Source: Prolixibacter sp. SD074 (GTDB lineage: Bacteria > Bacteroidota > Bacteroidia > Bacteroidales > Prolixibacteraceae). Taken from it: 64,000 nucleotides of DNA. The number at the start of each line of letters is the position of its first letter. Within the stretch, counting starts at the first letter, position 1. Under the pieces are notes generated by a model, which was not told where the DNA came from, ran no database searches, and saw nothing but the letters and a program-made list of their open reading frames with translations. Positions 25,500-33,895 of this stretch are shown one piece after another. The stretch covers positions 1,107,001 to 1,171,000 of the forward strand of contig NZ_BLAW01000001.1 of assembly GCF_009617895.1 (NCBI RefSeq). The letters are read 5' to 3'. The translations under genes and the position numbers were made by a program.

Positions 25500-26900
25500 A
25501 TGATCGATCAATCAACCATATGCGCCATTTCCACCCCACCGGGCGTGGGTGGCATAGCTGTCATCCGGTTGTCGGGAAGTGAGGCAATCACCATTACCGA
25601 ACGTGCTTTTTCTTCCCCTAACGGGAAAAAGAAACTGGCTGAGCAGTCTGCCAATACGCTTCATTTCGGGGCCATTCGCAGCGGAGAAAAGATGATTGAC
25701 GAGGTAGTCGTGAGTTTATTCCGTGCGCCTCATTCCTTTACAGGAGAAGATGTGGTCGAGATCTCGTGCCACGGTTCACAATACATCCAGCAAGCCATTC
25801 TCGAATTGTTGCTTTCGAAAGGAGCCCGTATGGCTGGTCCGGGGGAATTTACCCAACGGGCTTTCCTGAACGGAAAGATGGACCTCTCACAGGCCGAAGC
25901 CGTGGCCGACCTGATTGCTTCCACTTCGGCTGCTTCACACAAATTGGCGCTGAACCAGATGCGCGGTGGTTTTTCGCAGGAGTTGACTAAGCTACGCGGT
26001 GAACTTCTTAGCTTTGTGTCACTCATTGAGCTAGAGCTCGATTTCAGCGAAGAGGATGTGGAATTTGCCGACCGTACGCAGTTGCTCCACCTGGCCACCC
26101 GCATTGAGGCGATGATTGGCAAGCTGGCCGACTCGTTCAAGCTGGGAAATGTCATCAAAAACGGCATTCCGGTAACCATTGCCGGCGAAACCAATGTGGG
26201 GAAATCCACTTTACTGAATGCGTTGCTGAATGACGAACGTGCCATTGTGTCGGAGATTGCCGGCACCACCCGCGACACTATCGAGGATGTCATTAACATC
26301 CGGGGGGTCAGCTTCCGGTTCATTGATACGGCCGGCATCCGTACCACTGCCGACAAAATCGAGAGCATGGGCATCGAGCGGACGTATCAGAAAATCAAAC
26401 AGGCCAGCATCGTCCTGTTGCTGCTCGACCTGACCCGCGAGCCGGAGAAATACCTGAAGAACCTGGAAGATATCCGGGAGCACATCGACAAGCAAAACCT
26501 GATTATCGTAGGCAACAAAGCCGATCAGGTGGACGAATCCGTTGTCCGGAAGATGCTGATGGATATTTCCCTGGCCGATAACGAAGATATGGTCTTCATT
26601 TCCGCCAAGATGGGGCACAACATCGACAGTCTGAAGAGCCTGTTGCTGGAAACAGTCAACCTGGCGAAGCTTAACAACGAAGAAGATGTGATTGTGACCA
26701 ATGCCCGTCACTTCGAAGCGCTCACACAAGCACGCGAGGCGATTAATCGTGCGATTGACGGATTGCACAATAGCATCACCGGCGATTTCCTATCACAGGA
26801 TATCCGCGAATGTATGCACCACCTCGGCCTCATCACGGGTGAGATTAGCACGGACGAGGTGTTAGCGAACATTTTCAAGAATTTCTGTATCGGAAAGTAA
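25500..26900 (+). CDS. mnmE: tRNA modification GTPase MnmE
   Basis: A 466-residue protein with the tetrahydrofolate-binding N-domain (IAVIRLSGSEA, FTGEDVVEISCHG), a helical domain with an inserted Ras-like GTPase (GETNVGKSTLLNALL, AGTTRDTIEDV, DTAGIR, NKAD) and the C-terminal catalytic FCIGK. With MnmG it makes the 5-carboxymethylaminomethyl group on U34 of certain tRNAs. The 3' end of the gene (TTCTGTATCGGAAAGTAA) appears to be the integration site of the mobile element that follows; the coding sequence is intact. Confidence 0.97.
   Translation: MIDQSTICAISTPPGVGGIAVIRLSGSEAITITERAFSSPNGKKKLAEQSANTLHFGAIRSGEKMIDEVVVSLFRAPHSFTGEDVVEISCHGSQYIQQAILELLLSKGARMAGPGEFTQRAFLNGKMDLSQAEAVADLIASTSAASHKLALNQMRGGFSQELTKLRGELLSFVSLIELELDFSEEDVEFADRTQLLHLATRIEAMIGKLADSFKLGNVIKNGIPVTIAGETNVGKSTLLNALLNDERAIVSEIAGTTRDTIEDVINIRGVSFRFIDTAGIRTTADKIESMGIERTYQKIKQASIVLLLLDLTREPEKYLKNLEDIREHIDKQNLIIVGNKADQVDESVVRKMLMDISLADNEDMVFISAKMGHNIDSLKSLLLETVNLAKLNNEEDVIVTNARHFEALTQAREAINRAIDGLHNSITGDFLSQDIRECMHHLGLITGEISTDEVLANIFKNFCIGK
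26890..26900 (+). repeat. Candidate attL: 11-base repeat at mnmE 3' end
   Basis: TCGGAAAGTAA, the last codons and stop of mnmE, recurs exactly at 33968-33978. The 3' end of mnmE (trmE/thdF) is a known tyrosine-recombinase target, used for example by Salmonella genomic island 1. Confidence 0.65.
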
Positions 26901-27085
26901 CCACCACAAAACAACAGACTAAGAAAAAATCATAAAAACAAATATAGCCCTTTAAATGATGGCTTTTTTATTACCATCATCTTACTATTTGGTTTGTTTT
27001 GTTAGTTGTTTATTTCGCTCAAATTTGTACCTTTATTGTACCGTTTGGGTTGAGGTACAAAATCAACCCTTTTTTCGGAATTTAT

Positions 27086-27112
27086 TTGCAACATATTGCA
27101 ACGTTTTGCAAC
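27086..27112 (+). repeat. Three TTGCAAC direct repeats with ten-base period
   Basis: TTGCAAC occurs at 27086, 27096 and 27106, one helical turn apart, 23 bases before the first gene of the element. It may bind the element's HTH protein or integrase, or be iterons. Just upstream TTTGTACCT (27024) and AGGTACAAA (27053) form an inverted pair. Confidence 0.7.
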
Positions 27113-27134
27113 AACAGGAAACAATCAGCTACAA

Positions 27135-27713
27135 ATGAGCTCAAATATTCAGGTACAGCGAATCTGCCAGCATTGCGGGAAGGAGTTTACAGCCAAAACA
27201 ACTGTTACTAAATATTGCAGTGATTTGTGTGCAAAACGAGCATACAAAGCGAGAATAAAGGCTGCAAAGGTTGAGGCAACCAATAAGGAAACCCGCCAGA
27301 TAAAAGCCCGCCCAATGGAAGAACTGAAAGCAAAGGAGTATCTAACCATAACAGAAACTTGTCAGCTACTTTCAGTAAGCCGCTGGACAATTTGGAGAGC
27401 CATTAAAAACAATGATTTGAAAGCCGGTAACATTGGGAGGCGCAAACTGATAAAACGATCCGACATTGACAAACTGATTAACCAAAGCCCAAAGCCTCAA
27501 CAGGAAAACAAAATTCCTCAACCGGCCCGAAGCTGGAATATAGAGGACTGTTACAATATGAAACAAATACAGGAAAAGTACAGCATCTCTGAAAAGGGCT
27601 TATACAGCATGATTAAAAGGAACAATATCCCAAAGATAAAAAGGGGAAAATATACCTACGTACAGAAATCAATTATTGATAATCTGCTATCGGAACAAAA
27701 AAGTTTTTTTTGA
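27135..27713 (+). CDS. Zinc-finger and double-HTH DNA-binding protein
   Basis: A 192-residue protein from the ATG at 27135 with three parts: an N-terminal zinc-finger-like CQHCGKEF ... YCSDLC (residues 12-35), an HTH_17/excisionase-type domain (about 70-118, [19 protein letters not shown]) and a second similar HTH near the C-terminus (about 140-188, [19 protein letters not shown]). Proteins of this plan are common as the first gene of Bacteroidota integrated elements, probably acting as a regulator or recombination directionality factor. It precedes the integrase by 40 bases. Confidence 0.82.
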   Translation: MSSNIQVQRICQHCGKEFTAKTTVTKYCSDLCAKRAYKARIKAAKVEATNKETRQIKARPMEELKAKEYLTITETCQLLSVSRWTIWRAIKNNDLKAGNIGRRKLIKRSDIDKLINQSPKPQQENKIPQPARSWNIEDCYNMKQIQEKYSISEKGLYSMIKRNNIPKIKRGKYTYVQKSIIDNLLSEQKSFF

Positions 27714-27753
27714 GAGCTTCACATTTTTCACGTTTTTCACAGAGCTTTAGGAC

Positions 27754-28911
27754 ATGACAATCAAAGTAAAATTAAGACAAAGGAAAATCAGCAACGGACG
27801 CAAAAGCCTGTACCTGGATTTTTACCCGGCCATCCCCCACCCGAAAACCGGAAAAGACACACGGCGGGAATTTTTGAAAATGTACCTAATCGAAAAACCA
27901 CGGACACCGATTGAAAAAAGCCACAACTCCGACACGTTACGAATTGCCGAAAGCATACGGCAAAAACGGGAGAACCTTTTAAACAAACCGGAAATCTATT
28001 CCCAGTACGAAAAGGAACAACTACGCATTAAGGAACTGGGGGAACAATGTTTTGTTGCCTATTTCCGCAAACTGGCCGACAAACGACAAAATTCAAATCA
28101 TGATAATTGGGTTTCGGCCCTAAACTATCTGGAAGCCTACACCGGGGGAACAAAGAAATTTTCCGACCTCAACGAACGTTTTTTCAACGATTTTAAAGAA
28201 TACCTACTGGACGCCAAAAGCAAGCGAAGCAAAAAAGTACGCATCTCAAAGAATACCGCTGTTTCCTATTTCAATAAGATAAAAGCAGCCCTAAAACAGG
28301 CTTTTCACGATGGCATTTTACAAACCGACCTCAACAGCAAGATACAACCAATAAAAGCAGCTGAAACCAGACGGGAATTTTTGACGCTGGAAGAACTTAA
28401 CCGACTGGTAAAAACTCCTTGCAATGATGATTTACTAAAAAGGGCCGCCCTGTTCTCTGCCCTTACCGGGTTGAGGTTCTCCGATATTCAAAAGATGATT
28501 TGGGGCGAACTGGAATACATCGAGGGACAGGGCTATTTCCTGAATTTCGACCAAAAGAAAACCAAAGGAGTTGAGGTGTTACCCATATCGGAACAGGCTT
28601 ACAATCTTACCGAGGGAACTACAAACCCAAAGGATATGCCACAGGATGAAAAAGTATTTGACGGGTTGAAATATTCAGCCTACCAAAACAAACACCTGTT
28701 TCAATGGATTGGAGCCGCCGGCATTACAAAGGATATAACGTTCCATTGTTTCCGGCACACCTACGCCACTTTGCAACTTAGCAATGGAACTGATATCTAT
28801 ACGGTTTCCAAGATGTTGGGCCATAAAGACCTGAAAACGACACAGATTTACGCTAAAATAGTGGATCAAGCCAAACGGGATGCAGCGAATAAAATAAAAC
28901 TGGATTTGTAA
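27754..28911 (+). CDS. Tyrosine recombinase/integrase
   Basis: A 385-residue site-specific recombinase with an arm-binding region, a SAM-like core-binding domain (about 100-200) and a catalytic domain. Catalytic residues can be seen: Arg in SALTGLRFSDIQKM, His-x-x-Arg in FHCFRHTYATLQL, His in LGHKDLKTTQIYAKI and the Tyr nucleophile in the same segment. It is of the Phage_int_SAM_5 type common in Bacteroidota elements. It should catalyse integration at the mnmE 3' end and excision with the adjacent HTH proteins. Confidence 0.95.
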   Translation: MTIKVKLRQRKISNGRKSLYLDFYPAIPHPKTGKDTRREFLKMYLIEKPRTPIEKSHNSDTLRIAESIRQKRENLLNKPEIYSQYEKEQLRIKELGEQCFVAYFRKLADKRQNSNHDNWVSALNYLEAYTGGTKKFSDLNERFFNDFKEYLLDAKSKRSKKVRISKNTAVSYFNKIKAALKQAFHDGILQTDLNSKIQPIKAAETRREFLTLEELNRLVKTPCNDDLLKRAALFSALTGLRFSDIQKMIWGELEYIEGQGYFLNFDQKKTKGVEVLPISEQAYNLTEGTTNPKDMPQDEKVFDGLKYSAYQNKHLFQWIGAAGITKDITFHCFRHTYATLQLSNGTDIYTVSKMLGHKDLKTTQIYAKIVDQAKRDAANKIKLDL

Positions 28912-28931
28912 AACACTTAAAACAGAAGGAC

Positions 28932-29726
28932 ATGGATTATTTGAAAATCTTATTGGATGGAATTTGCAGCCCAAACGAAAGGGAACACTTAGAAAAATAT
29001 TTTATCCGGGAACAAAAGAAAGCTGAAGAGGAATATTTTGAGGCTGAGGAATTTTTCAGCGGGCTAAATAAGGCTGTTGAACACCTTGAATATTTTGTAA
29101 ATAAGAGAGTAAATGAACAGAAAGGAGAGTTTTACTTAATGAAAATGGCAAAAAGTAAAGAACATAGAGAGTATGCAGAAGACGAGTTAAAGCTATTTAA
29201 CCCGGACAATTACCCGTTTAATCTTGCCCATTTAGATCGGGAACATAGTAGAATAGGCATAACAATAGGCTTTTCTTACATAGCAGTAATAAAGGAAGCG
29301 ATCAATAAGGCGAAGGGAGCTTTACCGCCTCAACAGCCCAAAGAAGAAACAAGACAAGAAACTCCGAAAACATTCGAGGAACTTTTCACCCACCAAGAAG
29401 AGAAGTTGATAAATGATTGTATCGATGTGTTAAAACGGGTTGAGCCTCCGATACTCACCGAGAATAATAAATACAACCTTGGCAGTAAAAGCAAAGGGGC
29501 TATAGTTGCATGGGTAAAGGCTTTAAAAGCAAAAGGATTTTTGAGAAGTAATATATCTGATCCGATCATAGCAAAACATCTCAATACAAGATTTGGAGGG
29601 TTAGAACTTGGAGAAGACGGGAGAACGTTAAGGAACCTTGAAACAACATCATATAACAAATACTACACAAACCTATTGAATTTATTGCCAGATTTACCAT
29701 TATCTACCGAAGGAAAAAACAGGTAA
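28932..29726 (+). CDS. Unrecognised element protein
   Basis: A 264-residue soluble, charged protein whose function I do not recognise. The N-terminal half is rich in Glu, Lys and aromatic residues with heptad-like helices (EQKKAEEEYFEAEEFFSGL). The C-terminal half (about 150-264) is helical and includes SKGAIVAWVKALKAKGFL and LNTRFGGLELGEDGRTLRN. Similar proteins often follow integrases in Bacteroidota elements. It starts 21 bases after the integrase stop and is likely co-transcribed with it. Confidence 0.75.
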   Translation: MDYLKILLDGICSPNEREHLEKYFIREQKKAEEEYFEAEEFFSGLNKAVEHLEYFVNKRVNEQKGEFYLMKMAKSKEHREYAEDELKLFNPDNYPFNLAHLDREHSRIGITIGFSYIAVIKEAINKAKGALPPQQPKEETRQETPKTFEELFTHQEEKLINDCIDVLKRVEPPILTENNKYNLGSKSKGAIVAWVKALKAKGFLRSNISDPIIAKHLNTRFGGLELGEDGRTLRNLETTSYNKYYTNLLNLLPDLPLSTEGKNR

Positions 29727-29768
29727 ATAACTCTTTGTCTATTTACCATATCGCTAATAAAGAAAGAT

Positions 29769-30110
29769 ATGGAAAAGACAATTTTAATTTCGTTACCAGT
29801 ACATGAATTACAGGCGTTAATCGTTGATAGCGTTAATTCTTGTTTGAAGCACCATCCCCCGAAAATCGAACCCAGCGAAGCCCCTGACCAAATATTAACG
29901 GTTGACGAAGTTTCAGAGCTTCTACATCTTACGAAAGCGACGATCTACAGTAAGCATTCAAAAGGTGAATTGCCCGGAGTCTGCAAAAAAGGAAAACGTC
30001 TTTATTTTCAACGTGACATCATTCTCAGTTGGATTAAAGAAGGCCTTCAAAAGTCAAATTCCGAAGTTGAGGCGGAAGCGGATAACTACCTGAAAAACGG
30101 GAGGGCTTGA
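29769..30110 (+). CDS. Excisionase-like HTH_17 DNA-binding protein
   Basis: A 113-residue protein with an N-terminal helical region and a MerR-like/HTH_17 domain at about residues 42-95 (ILTVDEVSELLHLTKATIYS, followed by the wing KKGKRLYFQRDIILSWI). This is the standard small DNA-binding protein of Bacteroidota mobile elements, thought to assist excision or regulate replication genes. The helicase gene follows after one small ORF, suggesting one operon. Confidence 0.85.
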   Translation: MEKTILISLPVHELQALIVDSVNSCLKHHPPKIEPSEAPDQILTVDEVSELLHLTKATIYSKHSKGELPGVCKKGKRLYFQRDIILSWIKEGLQKSNSEVEAEADNYLKNGRA

Positions 30111-30113
30111 ATC

Positions 30114-30377
30114 ATGTGCATAAAGGAAAAAGCCGCACCCGGACGAGGTAGCGGCAACACAAAAGGACACTACAAAAATAAGGAAAAAATTGTAGTAACC
30201 CGTTCTTTCATCGGTGATTATGCCGCCACACTTGAAATATTCTATTTCGATGCCGGGAAGCAATACAAAACAACGGCATTCACTAAAAATCTGGATGCAC
30301 TGGATAACGAAACCCAATTTAAAGATTTGATTGGCGGTATTATTGCAGCCTGCAAGGAAAGGAGGGCCAGCAAATGA
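30114..30377 (+). CDS. Small unrecognised element protein
   Basis: An 87-residue basic N-terminus protein (MCIKEKAAPGRGSGNTKGHY) with a predicted beta-rich centre (TLEIFYFDAGKQYKTTAF). I do not recognise a family. Its stop codon overlaps the start of the helicase gene in an ATGA arrangement (30374-30377), and it begins three bases after the HTH gene, so it is embedded in the replication operon. Confidence 0.7.
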   Translation: MCIKEKAAPGRGSGNTKGHYKNKEKIVVTRSFIGDYAATLEIFYFDAGKQYKTTAFTKNLDALDNETQFKDLIGGIIAACKERRASK

Positions 30378-31888
30378 CACAGAGCTTAGCCACGCCGCCC
30401 CCTGTTGTTACTATTTCCGAAAGAGTTTCCCATAAAATTCTGTTAAGTGAGTTATTGAATCAGGTTAAGCCGATTAATTTCAAAAAACTGGCTTTCCCCG
30501 AAATCGAACAGCTACAAGCGCAGCTCAAAAAACTTGATCCCCAAAGTGAGAGGGCGAACGAAATCAGAAAGCAGCTCACAAAATTGAAAGTAACAACGAA
30601 ACACTATTTGATTTTGTCAGTCGAGAGCATTCTAACGCTTGCACATAGTAACAGTTGGGGACTTTGCCGGAATCATGACTTCATTTATCTTTTCAATGGG
30701 ACACACTGGAAGGAGATAGAGAAAGAGACATTTCAAAAGTTTTTGGGCGAAGCAGCGGAAAAGCAGGGGGTAAAAAAATTCGATGCCCGTTTCTTTTCAT
30801 TCCGGGAATCACTCTTTAAACAATTCCTTGCAACCGCATACCTACCCACACCGGAACCCGACCCCGGCAAAGTGATAATCAACCTTAAAAACGGGACTTT
30901 TGAAATCACTGCACACGGGACAAAATTAAGGCCGTTTGAATCATCGGATTTTCTGACCTATCAATTACCGTTTGAATACGATCCGGAAGCAAAGGCGCCA
31001 CTATTTGAAACATACCTAAACCGGGTATTGCCAGACATTGAACGCCAACGGGTTTTGGCCGAATACCTGGGATTTGTATTTATCAAACACGGGAGCCAGA
31101 CACTCAAAGAGGAAAAGGCCTTAATTCTGTACGGTTCAGGAGCAAACGGAAAGTCCGTATTTTTTGAGGTTGTCAATGCACTACTGGGAGCCGAGAACGT
31201 TTCGAGTTATTCCCTACAATCACTCACGAACGACAACGGATATTTCCGGGCAAAGCTGGCTAACAAGCTGGTAAATTATGCCTCTGAAATCAACGGAAAA
31301 TTGGAGGCCTCAACCTTTAAGCAAATGGTTTCCGGGGAACCCGTTGAGGCACGTTTACCCTACGGACAGCCCTTTATGTTGAAACAGTATGCAAAGCTGA
31401 TTTTTAATTCAAATGAACTACCAAAGGACGTTGAACACACGAACGCTTATTTCAGGCGGTTTCTGATCATCCCCTTTGATGTCACAATCCCGGAAGATGA
31501 ACAGGATAAACAGCTACATACAAAGATTATCGAAAATGAGTTATCCGGCGTTTTTAATTGGGTATTGGATGGCCTTAACAGGTTGTTACAGCAAAAGCGG
31601 TTTTCTGAATGTGAGGCGGCCCGGTTGGCAGTCGAACAGTACAAAGCCGAAAGCAACAGCGTAAAGATGTTTTTGGATGAATCGGGCTACCAACCCAGCC
31701 CGGCAGATTACAAACTAATAAAGGAACTCTACCCCGAATACAGGCAATTTTGCATTGAAGATGGAATGAAACCATTTTCAAAGCGGAATTTCAATAAACA
31801 GTTACAGGGATTGGGTATTGTAGCCGGACGCCAACCGGGAACCGGGCAGAATGTTGCCTATCTATCGAATATGAATGAACCTTTTTAA
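30374..31888 (+). CDS. D5-type SF3 helicase of a plasmid or phage satellite
   Basis: A 504-residue protein with a D5_N-like domain (about 95-235), a superfamily 3 helicase core with Walker A GSGANGKSVFFEVVNALLG (about 250-268) and a sensor-like KLIFNSNELPKDVEHTNAYFRR, and a C-terminal winged-helix region. This is the helicase portion of P4 alpha-like replication proteins. The N-terminal 90 residues are a short coiled stretch with no visible primase domain, so priming must come from elsewhere. It would unwind the element's replication origin. Confidence 0.9.
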   Translation: MTQSLATPPPVVTISERVSHKILLSELLNQVKPINFKKLAFPEIEQLQAQLKKLDPQSERANEIRKQLTKLKVTTKHYLILSVESILTLAHSNSWGLCRNHDFIYLFNGTHWKEIEKETFQKFLGEAAEKQGVKKFDARFFSFRESLFKQFLATAYLPTPEPDPGKVIINLKNGTFEITAHGTKLRPFESSDFLTYQLPFEYDPEAKAPLFETYLNRVLPDIERQRVLAEYLGFVFIKHGSQTLKEEKALILYGSGANGKSVFFEVVNALLGAENVSSYSLQSLTNDNGYFRAKLANKLVNYASEINGKLEASTFKQMVSGEPVEARLPYGQPFMLKQYAKLIFNSNELPKDVEHTNAYFRRFLIIPFDVTIPEDEQDKQLHTKIIENELSGVFNWVLDGLNRLLQQKRFSECEAARLAVEQYKAESNSVKMFLDESGYQPSPADYKLIKELYPEYRQFCIEDGMKPFSKRNFNKQLQGLGIVAGRQPGTGQNVAYLSNMNEPF

Positions 31889-31898
31889 TCTAACAATC

Positions 31899-32099
31899 AT
31901 GAATTATAATTTGAATGAAGAACAAATATTGTCAATGCAGGAAATAAAAGCCTTGCAGAAAGCAGCCAGAGCCTTGGCAGAGGCCTCAACTGTTACTAAA
32001 ATACCGATTGATTACCTAAAAGATTTTATCGGAATGATGGCTTTAAATCATGCCAACAAAGTCCGGGAAATACCGGAGCCAAAACAGAAACAGAAATAG
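31899..32099 (+). CDS. Small helical protein of the element
   Basis: A 66-residue acidic-then-basic helical peptide (MNYNLNEEQILSMQEIKALQ to the tail EPKQKQK). Unrecognised. It begins ten bases after the helicase stop and probably continues its operon. Confidence 0.6.
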   Translation: MNYNLNEEQILSMQEIKALQKAARALAEASTVTKIPIDYLKDFIGMMALNHANKVREIPEPKQKQK

Positions 32100-32216
32100 G
32101 CCGGGATTATATTCCCGATGCTGTGAAAAACGTGAAAAATGTGAACGCCCGAAAAAAAACTTTTTTGTCGCAAAACAGAAAACACACATTGTAAACAACA
32201 AATAAAATACAACATC

Positions 32217-32546
32217 ATGCCATTTAAAAAAGGACAATCCGGGAACCCGGACGGAAGGCCAGCCGGAGCAAAGAACAAAGCAACAGCGGAAATCCGGGGG
32301 AAAATAGCCGACATACTGGCCGAACACTTTACCCCCGAAAAGGTTGCTGAAAATCTGGAAGCAATGGAACCAAAAGACCGGTTACTATTTCTATCGAAAT
32401 TACTGGACTTTTCAATTCCCAAGCTAAAGCAGACCGATTTAAAGGCGGAGTTAGATAATGATACAATCATCGTTTTACCTCCAAATTTCGACCGGGAAGC
32501 CCGGATAAATGAACTAAAAGAAAAACTATTGAATAGTGATGAATAA
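32217..32546 (+). CDS. DUF5681 protein
   Basis: A 109-residue protein that opens with the DUF5681 signature FKKGQSGNPDGRPAGAKNKA, followed by a helical region (EIRGKIADILAEHF, MEPKDRLLFLSKLLDFSIP). The family occurs in prophages and satellites, often near packaging genes, but its role is not settled. In this element it lies between the replication genes and the unrecognised cargo genes. It supports a phage-related origin of the element. Confidence 0.85.
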   Translation: MPFKKGQSGNPDGRPAGAKNKATAEIRGKIADILAEHFTPEKVAENLEAMEPKDRLLFLSKLLDFSIPKLKQTDLKAELDNDTIIVLPPNFDREARINELKEKLLNSDE

Positions 32547-32614
32547 AATTTATTTGAAATATTATGTATTAGTTATAGGTTTTTTATAATTTCAAGAAAC
32601 CTAAAAAATCAACA

Positions 32615-33127
32615 ATGAAAAAAATTAACCTAATCCTTTCATTTCTATTCCTATGTAGCTACACATCCTTTAGTCAGGTTTCACTCGAACCAATTACTAT
32701 TGGGTTACATATGAGCAGCTTTAATACAGAAACCCAAAAATCTTCTAATACAGGCATTGGCTTATCTGTTTCTTTCAATAAATTCTATATGGATTTTGCA
32801 TCAAACCTGTCGTCAGGAAAAGGAGAAGAACTTCAATTTTCATCAAACTACACCTATTCCGCTAACAAGTATAATGTTGGGGTATTCAATGTAGGTTATA
32901 AAATTCCGATAAAGCAATTCTCATTTATTCCATATTTAGGATATGCCTATTCAAATGAGATTTTTCAGGACCCTGTTGGATGGGACACTTACTTTATGGG
33001 AGAAACCAATTCAAAAATTAATTTAGGACTTATTGGAAGTTTAAAATTAGCCTACAATTTGAGATTAGAAGCCGGTATCGGCACATTTGAATCATTCAAA
33101 TTTGGATTGACTTACTGTTCATTTTAA
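32615..33127 (+). CDS. Exported beta-barrel-like protein, cargo of the element
   Basis: A 170-residue protein with a signal peptide (MKKINLILSFLFLCSYTSFS, then QVSL). The mature portion alternates short strands ending in aromatic residues (KFYMDFASNLSSG, YNVGVFNVGYKIPI) and ends FKFGLTYCSF with terminal Phe, as in small outer-membrane barrels. Unrecognised. AT content is visibly higher than in chromosomal neighbours. It lies with two other exported or membrane ORFs at the right end of the element. Confidence 0.7.
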   Translation: MKKINLILSFLFLCSYTSFSQVSLEPITIGLHMSSFNTETQKSSNTGIGLSVSFNKFYMDFASNLSSGKGEELQFSSNYTYSANKYNVGVFNVGYKIPIKQFSFIPYLGYAYSNEIFQDPVGWDTYFMGETNSKINLGLIGSLKLAYNLRLEAGIGTFESFKFGLTYCSF

Positions 33128-33150
33128 AAACTGAATCAAAATCAAACGAA

Positions 33151-33312
33151 ATGGAATTTATAATCGGAGTTGTATTAATTGTAGGAATCATCCTATTAAT
33201 AAGACTTTTCGGAGCTTGGATGCTTAGAATAAATGATGTGATCAACCTACAAAAAGAAATGCTAACTGAATTGAAGAAAATCAACAAAAGCCCGAAAGAA
33301 CCTAAACCGTAA
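33151..33312 (+). CDS. Small single-pass membrane protein
   Basis: A 53-residue ORF from the ATG at 33151 with one N-terminal hydrophobic helix (FIIGVVLIVGIILLIRLFG) and a basic helical tail ending SPKEPKP. It starts 23 bases after the barrel gene and ends four bases before the next gene, so it is probably translated within a three-gene unit. Unrecognised; such mini-proteins are often membrane partners or toxins, but nothing decides this. Confidence 0.6.
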   Translation: MEFIIGVVLIVGIILLIRLFGAWMLRINDVINLQKEMLTELKKINKSPKEPKP

Positions 33313-33316
33313 CGCT

Positions 33317-33895
33317 ATGAAAAAAACTCTATTTATTTCTATCCTACTGCTTATTTTTTCCTATTCATTTGGACAAAAGCCAAATATGAATACTAACAAC
33401 AATTCTTCATCTGAAAACTTCACCACTAAAATTGATGAATTTACAGAAAGCAAGAATGTAACTCAAAACGTTCCATTACCACTATTTCAAAAGGATTTTT
33501 CCTATGTTATTAGTTACCTCAATAAGATTGATGATAAGGTTTATTGTTACTTTGCTTTCAGTGAGAACTCGACAGATATTTTATGCTTGAATAGTGAAAG
33601 TAAAGCAATGATCAAACTGGACAATGGAGACGTTTTAACGCTTAACTATCTTGGTGATATTGAATGTGATAAAGCTGTAAAATTTTTAACAATCCTTACA
33701 GATGATTGTGTCAACCAATTATCTAAACATGAAATAAACAAAATTAGGTTTTATACAACAAAAGGATATTTAGACTTTGAATTGTACGACCTCGTACCCA
33801 AAAATTATATCAACAAGAGAACTTGCAAACCCTTTATTGGTAAAAATCCCAAATTGGTATTCATGGAGCTCACAGAGGAAATTAGCAAGCTATAA
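33317..33895 (+). CDS. Exported protein, cargo of the element
   Basis: A 192-residue protein with a signal peptide (MKKTLFISILLLIFSYSFGQ) and a soluble mature domain. The central part (about 60-150) is strand-rich with a run of acidic and aromatic residues (DKVYCYFAFSENSTDILCL) and three further cysteines. I do not recognise a family. It is the last gene before the candidate attR and its high AT content matches the two genes before it. Confidence 0.65.
   Translation: MKKTLFISILLLIFSYSFGQKPNMNTNNNSSSENFTTKIDEFTESKNVTQNVPLPLFQKDFSYVISYLNKIDDKVYCYFAFSENSTDILCLNSESKAMIKLDNGDVLTLNYLGDIECDKAVKFLTILTDDCVNQLSKHEINKIRFYTTKGYLDFELYDLVPKNYINKRTCKPFIGKNPKLVFMELTEEISKL

Noticed and set aside
25730-26374. 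214-codon minus-strand frame inside mnmE
   Set aside because: Antisense shadow of a highly conserved GTPase gene, rich in Ser and Arg as expected from reversed codons.
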